A stretch of 64,000 nucleotides of DNA, from positions 248,001-312,000 of the forward strand of contig NZ_JAGYPD010000007.1 of the NCBI RefSeq assembly GCF_018343515.1. The letters run 5' to 3'. The DNA comes from Bacillus sp. FJAT-50079 (lineage in GTDB: Bacteria > Bacillota > Bacilli > Bacillales > Bacillaceae_C). Below are positions 36,159 to 45,356 of this stretch, one piece after another. The stretch's first letter is position 1. Every line of letters starts with the position of its first letter. Under the pieces are notes generated by a model that had not been told where the DNA came from, searched no databases, and saw nothing but the letters and a program-made list of their open reading frames with translations. The translations under genes were made by a program, and so were the position numbers.

Positions 36159-36343
36159 GTGAGCATGCAGTGATCATCGCCGTCGTTACAATGAACGAAG
36201 GAAGGGTCCAAGGCGGAGGCGCTCCAATCTTTATCGTGAAAAATAAAGAGGAAGTACAAACGGTAAGCACAAGTTTAGAGAAGATTATGGATGCGTCTGC
36301 TCACGAAATCGATGAGTCAACGATGATCATCGTTGCTCGTTAA
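36155..36343 (+). CDS. Small YIEGIA partner (capping complex subunit type)
   Basis: A 62-residue soluble protein starting SEHAVIIAVVTMNEGRVQGGGAPIFIV and ending ESTMIIVAR. Proteins of this length and pattern are annotated as the capping-complex subunit for YIEGIA and normally sit next to that gene. The ATG overlaps the YIEGIA stop (ATGA). The molecular role is unknown. Confidence 0.75.
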   Translation: MSEHAVIIAVVTMNEGRVQGGGAPIFIVKNKEEVQTVSTSLEKIMDASAHEIDESTMIIVAR

Positions 36344-36364
36344 CGCAATGAGGAGGGATTAACA

Positions 36365-38710
36365 ATGTGCAATAAGCCATGGACGAAAATTGGCAAGCCA
36401 GAAAAAAGAATTGACGCGAAGGAAAAAGCTGCTGGCACGGTCAAGTATTTGGGGGATTTCACCGCACCTGGGCTTTTACACGCAAAGCTTACGACAAGTA
36501 CATATGCACATGCAAAGATCAAATCAATCAATACGGATGAAGCATGGAAAGTTCCCGGGGTACGCGCAATTGTGACTGGCGAATCATTTCCATATCATAT
36601 TGGACCTATATTAGCGGATCGACCGCCTTTGGCCTTTGAAAAAGTGCGCTATTACGGTGAACCGATAGCGATCGTTGTTGCCGATCATGAATATCAAGCG
36701 AAGCAAGCAGCCTTAAAAATTATGGTTGAATATGAGCCGCTTCCGATTGTAAATTCTGTCCAGCAAGCATTCCAAAAAGATTCCCCATTGGTGCATGAAA
36801 ACTCGGGGCAATATATGAAAATCATTAGCAATGTATATCCTGTTCAAGGGACGAATATTGGCAGCCATATTAAAATTCGCAAAGGAGATTTTTTCACGGC
36901 TTGGGGAAGCTGTGATGAAAAGATAACTGCTCATTTTTCCTTTAATCTATCCGACCATGTTGCATTGGAAACGCGGAGTACGAGAGTGGAAATCAATCCG
37001 AACGGGCAAGTCATTGTTCATTCCTGCACACAATCACCCTTTACAATTAAAAAGGTATTAAATCAATTTTTTAATATAGAGGTCGGCAATATTATCGTCC
37101 ACGTTCCAATGCTTGGCGGTGCCTTTGGCGGGAAAGGAACGGTCCAGCTCGAGCCGCTCGCTTATTTAGCATCGAAGGCAGTTGGCGGAAAACTCGTAAA
37201 ATTGGATTATGATCGTGAAGAAGATATGATCACCGCCCCGGGACATATCGGACTTGATGCGACGATCAAGCTAGGAGCCACGAAGGACGGAAAAATTGTG
37301 GCAGGCCAATATACATTTTTGATCGATTCAGGCGCCTATACAGACCAAGCGGCTGGAATTACGCGGGCGATGGCGCTTGATTGTACAGGCCCGTATTATA
37401 TTCCAAATGTATGGTGTGATTCGTACTGCATGTACACGAATCATCCATTTGCTACATCCTTTCGGGGATATGCCCATCCTGAGCTTACGTTTGCGGTTGA
37501 AAGAACGATGGAAATGCTTGCGAGGCAATTGAAGATCGACCCGATTGAGCTGCGACTTTTAAATATAGCGAAGCCTGGAAACACGTCGCCAACGCAATCA
37601 GCGTTAACAGCGAACAATATTGGTGATGCCGCTACATGCATCGATCGTGTAAAAGAACTGATTCAATGGGATGAGGGCAAACGGGTAGAGGTAAACGAAC
37701 ATAAGGTGAAGGCGAAAGGATTAAGTGTATTTTGGAAAACATCAACGACAGCAACAAACGCCCAATCAGGTGTTGTTATCACGTTTGAAGCTGATGGGAG
37801 TGTAAATTTGAATTGTGCGGCAATCGAGCTTGGACAAGGGACGAAAACAATTCTCGCGCAAATTCTCGCGGAAAAATTAAATATCGGCCTCGATAAAATT
37901 CATGTCAAAATGGAAACGAATACGCAATTTGATCCCCATCAATGGCGCACGGTCGCAAGCAGTACGACCTTTTTAGCTGGAAGGGCAGTGCTTGCAGCCG
38001 CTGAGGATGCGATCAATCAATTGAAAAGAACAGCTTCCATCGTATTGCAATGTTCCGTAGAAGATTTGGACGTCGGAAATGGTCGAGTGTACTTAAAACC
38101 GAATCCAGAATATGGGGTAGAAATAAAAGACATTGCCCTCGGATATAAATATCCAAATGGTCATTCGATCGAAGGGCAAATACTAGGTCACGGAAAACAT
38201 ATTCAACGACATTTAACACCAATGGATAAAGAAACGGGATTCGGTCAACCGGGTCCATGGTGGTCCGTTGGTTCCCAAGCAGTCGAAGTAGAGTGGGATA
38301 CCCGGGATTTTACGTATACAATTTTAAAAGCGGTGACCGTACTCGATGGTGGTACGATTATTAATCATATGACAGCAACCCAGCAAATGCGAGGAGGGAT
38401 GTATTTAGGTTTAAGCTTTGCTAGCCGCGAATCGTTTCTTTTTAACGAGGAGGGAATCGTTCTTAATCCGCAGTTGCGGACGTATCCGATTATCCGCTTC
38501 GGAGAGCAGCCTGAATATGTCGTTGATTTTATCGAAACGCCAACGGTGGATGGCCCGTACGGAGCGCGCGGCATCGGAGAATATGGTGTGATTGGGATGC
38601 CAGCAGCTCTTGCCAACAGTCTTTCGACAGCAGCACAAGTGGAGTTAAATGAATTACCGCTTATACCAGAACAGATATGGAAAACAATCAAGGAGGCTGG
38701 CCACTCATGA
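36365..38710 (+). CDS. Xanthine-dehydrogenase-family molybdopterin-binding subunit
   Basis: A 781-residue large subunit of a molybdenum hydroxylase. Molybdopterin contacts include MLGGAFGGKGTVQLEP and TSFRGYAHPELTFAVE; the base Glu739 is in GARGIGEYG. The N-terminal hammerhead domain starts RIDAKEKAAGTVKYLGDF. The CO-dehydrogenase active-site loop (cysteine in VAYRCSFR) is absent, so it is not a CO dehydrogenase. The substrate could be a purine or another N-heterocycle or aldehyde; it cannot be read from the sequence. GGAGGG precedes the ATG. The gene order is large-FAD-FeS. Confidence 0.9.
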   Translation: MCNKPWTKIGKPEKRIDAKEKAAGTVKYLGDFTAPGLLHAKLTTSTYAHAKIKSINTDEAWKVPGVRAIVTGESFPYHIGPILADRPPLAFEKVRYYGEPIAIVVADHEYQAKQAALKIMVEYEPLPIVNSVQQAFQKDSPLVHENSGQYMKIISNVYPVQGTNIGSHIKIRKGDFFTAWGSCDEKITAHFSFNLSDHVALETRSTRVEINPNGQVIVHSCTQSPFTIKKVLNQFFNIEVGNIIVHVPMLGGAFGGKGTVQLEPLAYLASKAVGGKLVKLDYDREEDMITAPGHIGLDATIKLGATKDGKIVAGQYTFLIDSGAYTDQAAGITRAMALDCTGPYYIPNVWCDSYCMYTNHPFATSFRGYAHPELTFAVERTMEMLARQLKIDPIELRLLNIAKPGNTSPTQSALTANNIGDAATCIDRVKELIQWDEGKRVEVNEHKVKAKGLSVFWKTSTTATNAQSGVVITFEADGSVNLNCAAIELGQGTKTILAQILAEKLNIGLDKIHVKMETNTQFDPHQWRTVASSTTFLAGRAVLAAAEDAINQLKRTASIVLQCSVEDLDVGNGRVYLKPNPEYGVEIKDIALGYKYPNGHSIEGQILGHGKHIQRHLTPMDKETGFGQPGPWWSVGSQAVEVEWDTRDFTYTILKAVTVLDGGTIINHMTATQQMRGGMYLGLSFASRESFLFNEEGIVLNPQLRTYPIIRFGEQPEYVVDFIETPTVDGPYGARGIGEYGVIGMPAALANSLSTAAQVELNELPLIPEQIWKTIKEAGHS

Positions 38711-39531
38711 TTCCATTTGATTTTGAATATTACAGGCCAGCCTCTATAAAAGAAGCAATCGAAACATATGAACAATTACAAGCTGATGGAAAAACGATCG
38801 TCTATATTTCTGGAGGTACTGAATTTATTACCTTTTCACGAGTAAACCAAATGAATGCAGATGCGGTCATTGATATAAAAGGCATTCCTGAGTGTACGTT
38901 ACTTGAAGAACAAGATGATCAACTCGTCATGGGATCAGCTGTTTCCTTGAATACAATTACAGAATCGGGCCTTTTTCCATTGCTCGGGGAAAAACTAAGA
39001 CGCATTGCCGACCATACATCGAGAAATAAAATTACGATTGGTGGAAATTTGAACAGCCATTTCATTTATAGAGAAGGAGTTTTACCCTTGCTTATTTCTG
39101 ATGCGCAAGTAAAAATCGCGGGAATGGACGAGGAAGAAATACTTCCATTGGAAACGCTCAAGCTTGAACAAGGACAGTTTCTCACACAAATTTTCGTTGA
39201 TAAAGCATACGTTGATCTGCCTTTTAAAAATGTGAAAAAGACGAAAGTTTCTACGGTTGCTTACCCGATCGTCTCGATCTCTGCTCTTGTAAAAGAGAAG
39301 CAGATGCGCGTGGCAATGAGCGGCGTATGTGAATATCCGTTTCGGTCAATAGAGATTGAGCGGGTGATCAATGATTTCTCACGATCAGCGGAAGAACGGG
39401 TGAATGAAGCGATCGGGGTATTGCCCGGACCAGTTATCGGAGATATCGAAGCGTCCGCCCCATACCGTGAATTCGTTTTGAAACAAGCATTAAGTGAAAC
39501 CATCGCGGCATTAGAGGGGGAGATCCAATGA
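38707..39531 (+). CDS. Molybdenum hydroxylase FAD-binding subunit
   Basis: A 274-residue medium subunit. The FAD site is represented by IVYISGGTEF near residue 40 and by TSRNKITIGGNLNSH near residue 105. The ATG at 38707 has AAGGAGG upstream and overlaps the large-subunit stop (ATGA). It passes electrons from the FeS subunit to an acceptor, probably NAD. GGGTEF-type motif is slightly degenerate but the fold is clear. Confidence 0.88.
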   Translation: MIPFDFEYYRPASIKEAIETYEQLQADGKTIVYISGGTEFITFSRVNQMNADAVIDIKGIPECTLLEEQDDQLVMGSAVSLNTITESGLFPLLGEKLRRIADHTSRNKITIGGNLNSHFIYREGVLPLLISDAQVKIAGMDEEEILPLETLKLEQGQFLTQIFVDKAYVDLPFKNVKKTKVSTVAYPIVSISALVKEKQMRVAMSGVCEYPFRSIEIERVINDFSRSAEERVNEAIGVLPGPVIGDIEASAPYREFVLKQALSETIAALEGEIQ

Positions 39532-40007
39532 TCACAAATGGAAAATTGAAAACCGTTGTGCAATTGAATGTGAACGGGGAAACGAAGGACGCAATGATCC
39601 GGTCCGCGGACACACTATTACATACATTGCGGGAACAGCTCGGTTTATACGGAGCAAAGCGCTCGTGCGAGAACGGCGACTGTGGGGCGTGCACGGTTCT
39701 CGTCAACGGCAAGCCGATGCACTCCTGCCTTTGCTTAACGATCGAGTCCACTGATCAAATGATTACAACGATCGAAGGATTAATGGACTCTCCGATACAA
39801 AAACAATTCATTGATAAATGGGCGATCCAATGCGGCTTTTGCACACCTGGATTTATTTTAAATTGCCACGCTTTAGTGAACACTCATCCAAATGCAAGCG
39901 ATGAAGTGATCGAAGAGTGGCTGCAATCGAATCTTTGTCGCTGTACTGGCTATCAGGAAATAAAGGATGCGGTGAAATCAGTTCTGAATGAGGGGGTAGC
40001 AAATTAA
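39528..40007 (+). CDS. Molybdenum hydroxylase 2Fe-2S subunit
   Basis: A 159-residue small subunit with both iron-sulfur sites: the ferredoxin-type CENGDCGACTVLVNG plus HSCLCLTIE, and the helical-domain IQCGFCTPGFI and NLCRCTGYQEI motifs. It overlaps the FAD-subunit stop by 4 bp. It completes the three-subunit hydroxylase. Confidence 0.93.
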   Translation: MITNGKLKTVVQLNVNGETKDAMIRSADTLLHTLREQLGLYGAKRSCENGDCGACTVLVNGKPMHSCLCLTIESTDQMITTIEGLMDSPIQKQFIDKWAIQCGFCTPGFILNCHALVNTHPNASDEVIEEWLQSNLCRCTGYQEIKDAVKSVLNEGVAN

Positions 40008-40060
40008 AAATGGTTACTCGCGAAGTGAAGAAACATAACTAATTTAGAAAATACCCAATT

Positions 40061-40092
40061 AAAAAGAACCAGGCAGGATTTTGTCTGGTTCT
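40061..40092. terminator. Bidirectional terminator between the hydroxylase operon and the Gln-rich gene
   Basis: AGAACCAG pairs with CTGGTTCT. On the minus strand the hairpin is followed by TTTTT, so it best serves the convergent Gln-rich gene. Confidence 0.75.
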
Positions 40093-40100
40093 CTCCAATT

Positions 40101-40466
40101 TTATCCCTTTTTAAAGCTCTGGTTTTCACTATTTAATGTTTGGATGAGCTGCAATGTTTGGGCCGCTTGCTCAATTTGCTGTCGCACTTGCTCTAATTGC
40201 TGTTTTTCGGCAGTTGTTGCCTGTGTAACGGCAATTCCTTGCATTTGATTAAGCTGTTGTGTCGCTTGTTGAAGTTGTTGCTGGGCTTGTTGCAATGATT
40301 GGATATCTACCATGGAAGCATTTTGCTGGATCGTTTGCTCGGCCTGCTGCATTGCTTGTAAAGCTTGCTGCTTCTGAGCCTGAAACTGCTGCTCCATTTG
40401 TGCTTTGTTTTGCTGCAATTGCTGATCGTGCATCTGCATTTGCTGTTCTTGGAAGTTTTGTTCCAC
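40101..40466 (-). CDS. Glutamine-rich coiled-coil protein of unknown function
   Basis: A 121-residue protein with about one third glutamine plus frequent Met, Ala and His near the start (EQNFQEQQMQMHDQQLQQNK). It is predicted to be helical or coiled coil, without a membrane segment or signal peptide. The GTG at 40466 has AAAAGGAG 8 nt upstream; the longer frame abuts the nifS stop. It follows nifS and ends at its own terminator. Gln-rich small proteins are common among spore coat or spore-associated proteins of Bacillaceae, but there is no direct evidence here. I do not recognise the family. Confidence 0.65.
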   Translation of the reverse strand: MEQNFQEQQMQMHDQQLQQNKAQMEQQFQAQKQQALQAMQQAEQTIQQNASMVDIQSLQQAQQQLQQATQQLNQMQGIAVTQATTAEKQQLEQVRQQIEQAAQTLQLIQTLNSENQSFKKG

Positions 40467-40499
40467 GTGAAAAACTCCTTTTTGAATAGCATTCTGCAT

Positions 40500-41627
40500 T
40501 TATGAACTTTTATCCATAATAATACGAATAATCGTCTCCGCTAATTGCTGTACATCGTTCTCCGTCGTTTCTTTTCCGAAAGAAATCCGAATAAATTCTT
40601 TTGCCGGTTTTCCGCTTAAGCCGAGCGCAGTCATCGTTTTTGATGGTGCTTGTAAGCCAATTTGGCAAGCACTTCCCGTTGAAATCGCAAAGCCGAATCG
40701 GTTGCATTCAAGCATGACAAATTGCCCTTCCAAACCTTTCACACGCATGCCAAGCGTTGATGGAAGCTGTGTAGAAACATCTCCGCCATAAATGACGCAT
40801 GAAGATTTGACAGGACTTAAAGCCTCAAGAAAAAGAGTACGGAGTTTCCAACATTGCTGTTGGTGCTCTTCCATTTGTTTATATGCTGTTTGTGCTGCTG
40901 TGATCATGGCTGCAATTGCAGGAACATTGACAGTCCCAGGGCGAAAGCCATTTTCATGAACCGTTCCAGGCAAAAATGGATTCCAGCGCACACGTGGATT
41001 AATATATGCCGCTCCAATCCCTTTTGGTCCGTAAAACTTATGCCCGGAAATCGATAGGCTATCTACATGCGTTGCAATATTTTTTGCATCAACCTTTCCG
41101 AACGTCTGTACACAGTCACTGTGGAAAAGAATATCATTTTCTTTGCAAAGCTTACTTATTTCTTCAATCGGTTGAAGTGATCCGATTTCTGGGTTGCCAT
41201 GTTGAATCGTAATTAGAATCGTATCCTCCCGAATCGCCTTTTTTAATTCAGAAACCTCAATTTGACCTGCGGAATTGAATGGAAGGGCGGTCACCTCATA
41301 ATGATTTAGTGAATTGAGAACAGAGGAGTGTTCTGCCATTCCCGTAATAATATGTTTTCCCTTTTTTAGTGGGGAGGAAAGGAGCGCATGGATGGCTAGA
41401 AAATTACTTTCAGACCCACCACTTGTAAAATAGATTCCGTCTTTCTCAACCGCTAGCAGCTCAGCCAATGCACGACGGCAGTTTTCTAAAAGAGAGCTCG
41501 CTTCCTCACCAATATCATGCAAGCTGCTCGAATTTCCATAAAACTCTGTTGCTGCTTTTATATATACTTGAGCAGCTTCTTTATCTAGTGGACATGAAGC
41601 AGCATAATCAAAATATTTCATTTCCAT
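40500..41627 (-). CDS. nifS: Cysteine desulfurase NifS (NAD synthesis type)
   Basis: A 375-residue PLP enzyme. It has YFDYAASCPLD at the start, YFTSGGSESNFLAIHAL, the Schiff-base lysine in SLSISGHKFYGPKGIGA, and a catalytic cysteine loop in STGSACQIGLQAP. In Bacillus, nifS lies divergent from nadBCA and supplies sulfur for the FeS cluster of quinolinate synthase NadA. The ATG at 41627 is preferred (AAAGG upstream). A 44-codon N-terminal extension would be coded by the tandem TACCGATT repeats and is rejected. Confidence 0.88.
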   Translation of the reverse strand: MEMKYFDYAASCPLDKEAAQVYIKAATEFYGNSSSLHDIGEEASSLLENCRRALAELLAVEKDGIYFTSGGSESNFLAIHALLSSPLKKGKHIITGMAEHSSVLNSLNHYEVTALPFNSAGQIEVSELKKAIREDTILITIQHGNPEIGSLQPIEEISKLCKENDILFHSDCVQTFGKVDAKNIATHVDSLSISGHKFYGPKGIGAAYINPRVRWNPFLPGTVHENGFRPGTVNVPAIAAMITAAQTAYKQMEEHQQQCWKLRTLFLEALSPVKSSCVIYGGDVSTQLPSTLGMRVKGLEGQFVMLECNRFGFAISTGSACQIGLQAPSKTMTALGLSGKPAKEFIRISFGKETTENDVQQLAETIIRIIMDKSS

Positions 41628-41658
41628 TCCCCAACCTTTCTTGCAATAGGAGCGCATA

Positions 41659-41745
41659 AATCGGTTATTACCGATTATCTCGACTTTACTACCGATTCTT
41701 GCCATGTTATTACCGATTATCCCAGTTTTACTACCGATTATTAAA
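41659..41745. repeat. Phased TACCGATT repeats between nifS and nadB
   Basis: TACCGATT occurs at 41669, 41690, 41711 and 41732, exactly 21 bp apart each time, and the larger unit repeats at 42 bp. The first copy also forms an inverted repeat AATCGGT-TATT-ACCGATT (41659-41676). Read on the minus strand the unit encodes a repeating IGSK/IIGNN pattern, which explains the long frame upstream of nifS. Similar intergenic repeats are familiar in Bacillus genomes; the function is unknown. Confidence 0.75.
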
Positions 41746-41752
41746 AAAACTC

Positions 41753-41799
41753 TTGTCATAAGTTTAAATCTATGTAAATATATGTGTCAAGACAGTTGT
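41753..41799 (+). promoter_or_regulatory. nadB promoter with NiaR/NadR-like operator
   Basis: TTGTCA (41753-41758) and TAAATA (41775-41780) are 16 bp apart. The expected start point falls in GTGTCAAGACAGTTGT (41784-41799), which resembles the NiaR (YrxA) nicotinate-responsive operator of Bacillus nad genes, with TGTC/GACA half sites. The consensus is recalled rather than computed. Confidence 0.5.
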
Positions 41800-41815
41800 A
41801 AGATCATGGGGGTGG

Positions 41816-43375
41816 ATGATGAAGTATTCCAACGTTATTATTATCGGAAGTGGGATTGCGGCTTTGCAATTGGCAAGGAAGCTTCGTGATGATTTAAATG
41901 TGATGATTATCACAAAGTCGTCGCAGCTAAATAGTAATTCCTATTTGGCTCAAGGGGGAATTGCTGCGGCAATCGGAATGAATGATCATCCAGAAAAACA
42001 TTTTATCGATACGCTCGAAGCGGGTAGGTATCACAATCACCCCGGGGTTGTGCGAGCCTTAACCGAAGCGGCGCCAAACCTTATTAGTGACCTTGTTCAT
42101 CACGGATGTGTATTTGATAAAGATGAATATGGGGAGCTTGCACTTGGAATGGAAGGCGCACATAGCGAAAAGCGAATCATTCACGGGGGCGGTGATGCAA
42201 CAGGAAAAACCATCATCGATTTCATGGTTGCACAAAATAACAACATAAAAACAATTGAGAATGTATATGTGTTTGAGCTTTTGCTCGATTCAGCAGGAGA
42301 ACGATGCATCGGTGTGAAAGGGAAAATGCCCGATGGCAAGATCGAAACTTATTTTGCGGATCATATCGTTCTTGCAACTGGAGGCTGCGGACAATTATAC
42401 CGTTATACATCGAACGCGGAGCCGGTTATTGGTGATGGGATTGCGCTCGCATACCAAGCAGGAGCGGAAATTTCCGATATGGAATTTATCCAATTTCATC
42501 CGACCCTTCTCTATGTAAATGGAAAAACGCGTGGGCTCATTTCAGAGGCTGTGCGTGGAGAAGGTGGAAGACTTGTAACAGAAGAAGGCAAGCTGATCAT
42601 GGAACATGTTCATCCTTTGGCAGACCTAGCTCCAAGACATATCGTTTCTCAGACGATTTATGATTATTTAAAGCGAGGAAAACAAATCTTTTTAGATATT
42701 TCAAATGTGAAATATTTTTCAAAGCGATTTCCTACAATCGCATCCAATTGTAAAAATAATGGAATCGATTTAAAGAAAAATAAAATTCCGGTCGTTCCCG
42801 GCAGCCATTTTTTAATGGGTGGCATTAAAACCGACCTTTTTGGAAGAAGTAGCTTGAAAGGGTTATATGCGATCGGGGAAGTCGCCTGTACAGGAGTGCA
42901 TGGGGCGAATCGGCTTGCGAGCAATTCACTGTTAGAAGGATTGTTTTTTGGCCAAATGCTTGCGGAACACTTAAATAAGCAAAGTAAAGAGAAAATAAAT
43001 TTCGATGTTTTTTCACGAAAGAAAGCTACCGTACAAAAGAATTTACCATCGATCCAAGATATTCAACATTTGATGATGGAGCGTGTTGGAATTGTGCGGT
43101 CGCAAGAAGGGTTATTACGGCAAAAACAATGGTTAAAAAGCTTTTCGATCGAAAACGTAGATTTAGCTGAATTACCTCACGAAAATATCTCGCAAGTTTT
43201 TATGCTTATTACCGCGTCATTAATTACAGATGCCGCTTTGGAACGAACTGAAAGCAGGGGAGGGCATTTTCGCCAAGATTATCCATGTGAAAACGATCAC
43301 CTATGGCTGCGCAAGGAAATTAATTTAAAAGGGGATGGAGCGCGTGAACAAATTGAAGCTACGGCGGTTACTTGA
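41816..43375 (+). CDS. nadB: L-aspartate oxidase
   Basis: A 519-residue flavoprotein of the succinate dehydrogenase/fumarate reductase type that converts aspartate to iminoaspartate for NAD synthesis. The FAD dinucleotide fold is NVIIIGSGIAALQLARKL. SYLAQGGIAAAIG, EGAHSEKRIIHGGGDATGK, EFIQFHPTLLY and RHIVSQTIYDYLK follow. The C-terminal helical domain ends around the 510s. Two adjacent ATGs (41816 and 41819) follow GGGGGTGG. It is the first gene of nadB-nadC-nadA. Confidence 0.93.
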   Translation: MMKYSNVIIIGSGIAALQLARKLRDDLNVMIITKSSQLNSNSYLAQGGIAAAIGMNDHPEKHFIDTLEAGRYHNHPGVVRALTEAAPNLISDLVHHGCVFDKDEYGELALGMEGAHSEKRIIHGGGDATGKTIIDFMVAQNNNIKTIENVYVFELLLDSAGERCIGVKGKMPDGKIETYFADHIVLATGGCGQLYRYTSNAEPVIGDGIALAYQAGAEISDMEFIQFHPTLLYVNGKTRGLISEAVRGEGGRLVTEEGKLIMEHVHPLADLAPRHIVSQTIYDYLKRGKQIFLDISNVKYFSKRFPTIASNCKNNGIDLKKNKIPVVPGSHFLMGGIKTDLFGRSSLKGLYAIGEVACTGVHGANRLASNSLLEGLFFGQMLAEHLNKQSKEKINFDVFSRKKATVQKNLPSIQDIQHLMMERVGIVRSQEGLLRQKQWLKSFSIENVDLAELPHENISQVFMLITASLITDAALERTESRGGHFRQDYPCENDHLWLRKEINLKGDGAREQIEATAVT

Positions 43376-44192
43376 GCCATTTTTTATTGAGGATATTGGA
43401 GATGGAGATGTGACCTCTCACATTTTTGCAGAAGATCAGCAAGGAATCGTTCAATTTATTGCAAAAGATCATGGGATTTTCTGTGGTGAGGAAATCATTC
43501 AAACGGGTTATCGCATTCTTGATCCATCGACGAAGGTGGAACTTAACATTAAAGACGGGGAGCGAGTAGAAAAGGGGCAAGTGCTTGCAACGATAAATGG
43601 ATCGGTATCAACACTCTTAAACGGGGAGCGCGTCATCTTAAACTTAGTACAAAGAATGAGCGGAATTGCGACAAAGACACGAGAAGCCGTCTCTATTTTA
43701 AATAGCTCCCATACGAAAATTTGTGATACGAGAAAAACGACACCGGGATTAAGAATGCTCGAAAAATATGCGGTTCGCTGTGGCGGCGGCTATAATCACC
43801 GTTTTGGTCTTTACGATGCAGCAATGATCAAAGATAATCACATTTCTTTTGCCGGATCGATTACAAATGCGATTGAGGCAGTGCGAACGAATGTCGGTCA
43901 TATGGTCAAAATTGAAGTAGAGACGGAAACGAAGGAGCAAGTGATGGAGGCAGTAAAGGCGAGAGCAGATGTCATTATGTTTGATAACCGTGAGCCAAGC
44001 GAAATTAAAGAATGGATCGAGCTTGTTCCTGAAAGCATCATTACGGAAGCGTCGGGCGGAATTACACTCGATACGCTTGCATCGTACAGCGATACGGGTG
44101 TTGACTTCATTTCATTAGGGTTTTTAACGCATTCGGTTCAATCATTAGATATAAGTGTAAAAGTCACAATCAAGGAGGCGGAGCGGGTATGA
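43344..44192 (+). CDS. nadC: Nicotinate-nucleotide diphosphorylase (carboxylating)
   Basis: A 282-residue quinolinate phosphoribosyltransferase. It has [13 protein letters not shown] at the N terminus, [18 protein letters not shown], the phosphate- and quinolinate-binding [30 protein letters not shown], and [16 protein letters not shown] at 43344 is chosen because AAGGGG lies 9 nt upstream; an ATG at 43335 abuts it. It overlaps the 3' end of nadB and the start of nadA. Confidence 0.92.
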   Translation: MNKLKLRRLLEPFFIEDIGDGDVTSHIFAEDQQGIVQFIAKDHGIFCGEEIIQTGYRILDPSTKVELNIKDGERVEKGQVLATINGSVSTLLNGERVILNLVQRMSGIATKTREAVSILNSSHTKICDTRKTTPGLRMLEKYAVRCGGGYNHRFGLYDAAMIKDNHISFAGSITNAIEAVRTNVGHMVKIEVETETKEQVMEAVKARADVIMFDNREPSEIKEWIELVPESIITEASGGITLDTLASYSDTGVDFISLGFLTHSVQSLDISVKVTIKEAERV

Positions 44193-45295
44193 ATATTTTC
44201 CAAACATTAGAGAAGCAATCGAATGTTCTTCCTGAACAATATCGAAAGATGGGCACGGATGAATTGGAGAAAATCGTTCAATCAGTGAAAGACAAACTCG
44301 GCAGCAAATTATATATTCCTGGGCATCATTATCAAAAAGATGAAGTCATTCAATATGCGGATGCAACAGGGGATTCACTGAAGCTTGCGCAATTATGCGA
44401 GGAAAACCGAGAAGCAGAATATATTGTTTTTTGTGGTGTACATTTTATGGCAGAAACGGCGGATATTTTAACGACCGAACATCAAAAGGTGTATTTGCCT
44501 GATATGCGAGCAGGCTGCTCGATGGCAGATATGGCTGATATTTATCAGACGGAACGGGCATGGACAAAGCTAGAAAACCTATTTGGTGAAACGATTCTTC
44601 CATTAACATATGTGAATTCAACCGCTGCAATTAAATCTTTTGTTGGCGTTCATGGCGGGGCAACCGTTACGTCTTCAAACGCAGAAAAAATGGTTCAATG
44701 GGCGTTTACGCAAAAGGATAGATTACTATTTTTACCTGACCAACATCTCGGAAGGAATACGGCTTTCAATCTAGGTGTAGGTTTAGATGAAATGGCCGTA
44801 TGGAATCCAATCAAGGATGAATTAGAATACGATGGACCACTGGAAAAAGTGAAGGTCATCTTGTGGAAAGGTCATTGCTCTGTTCATGAAAATTTTACAG
44901 TGGCCAATGTCGAGGATGTGCGTCGTCAATACCCCGACATGAATATTATCGTCCATCCAGAATGCAGCCGCGAAGTCGTGGCGGTTTCGGATATGGCTGG
45001 CTCAACAAATTATATTATCGAAACAATTGAAAAAGCAGAGGCAGGGACGGCGTGGGCGATCGGAACAGAAATGAATCTCGTCAATCGGATCATTCAGCAG
45101 CATCCAGATAAGCAAATCATTTCACTCAATCCGCATATGTGCCCTTGCTTAACGATGAACCGAATTGACTTGCCACATCTTGCTTGGTGCTTGGAAACGA
45201 TCGAAAAAGGCGAGGAGCATAACTTAATTAAAGTGGATGAGCAAGTGACAAAATATGCGAAGCTGGCGCTGGATCGGATGTTGGCATTAGTGTGA
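44189..45295 (+). CDS. nadA: Quinolinate synthase (4Fe-4S)
   Basis: A 368-residue NadA of the longer Bacillus type, which condenses iminoaspartate with DHAP to quinolinate. It shows [20 protein letters not shown], the metal and substrate sites in [49 protein letters not shown] and [13 protein letters not shown]; cysteines in these segments bind the cluster. The ATG overlaps the nadC stop. NifS encoded divergently should assist cluster assembly. Confidence 0.93.
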   Translation: MNIFQTLEKQSNVLPEQYRKMGTDELEKIVQSVKDKLGSKLYIPGHHYQKDEVIQYADATGDSLKLAQLCEENREAEYIVFCGVHFMAETADILTTEHQKVYLPDMRAGCSMADMADIYQTERAWTKLENLFGETILPLTYVNSTAAIKSFVGVHGGATVTSSNAEKMVQWAFTQKDRLLFLPDQHLGRNTAFNLGVGLDEMAVWNPIKDELEYDGPLEKVKVILWKGHCSVHENFTVANVEDVRRQYPDMNIIVHPECSREVVAVSDMAGSTNYIIETIEKAEAGTAWAIGTEMNLVNRIIQQHPDKQIISLNPHMCPCLTMNRIDLPHLAWCLETIEKGEEHNLIKVDEQVTKYAKLALDRMLALV

Positions 45296-45303
45296 AATAA
45301 AAT

Positions 45304-45345
45304 TGTACCAATAGATTGGCTGCGATTATGCCCGTCTATTGGTAC
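45304..45345. terminator. Hairpin between convergent nadA and the lamin-tail gene
   Basis: GTACCAATAGA pairs perfectly with TCTATTGGTAC over a 20-nt loop. The T run is weak, but the convergent position suits a bidirectional terminator. Confidence 0.6.
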
Positions 45346-45356
45346 TAGTTTACTAG

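Noticed and set aside
36365-40007. Carbon monoxide dehydrogenase (CoxLMS)
   Set aside because: The large subunit lacks the CoxL cysteine loop motif, so only a general molybdenum hydroxylase is supported.
41665-41748. CRISPR-like array
   Set aside because: The repeat units are short, directly abutting at 21/42 bp and lack unique spacers or cas genes; no CRISPR array is seen elsewhere in the window.
41628-41759. 44-residue N-terminal extension of NifS
   Set aside because: It is coded by the tandem TACCGATT repeats; other NifS proteins start at the YFDYAA region and a ribosome site precedes 41627.
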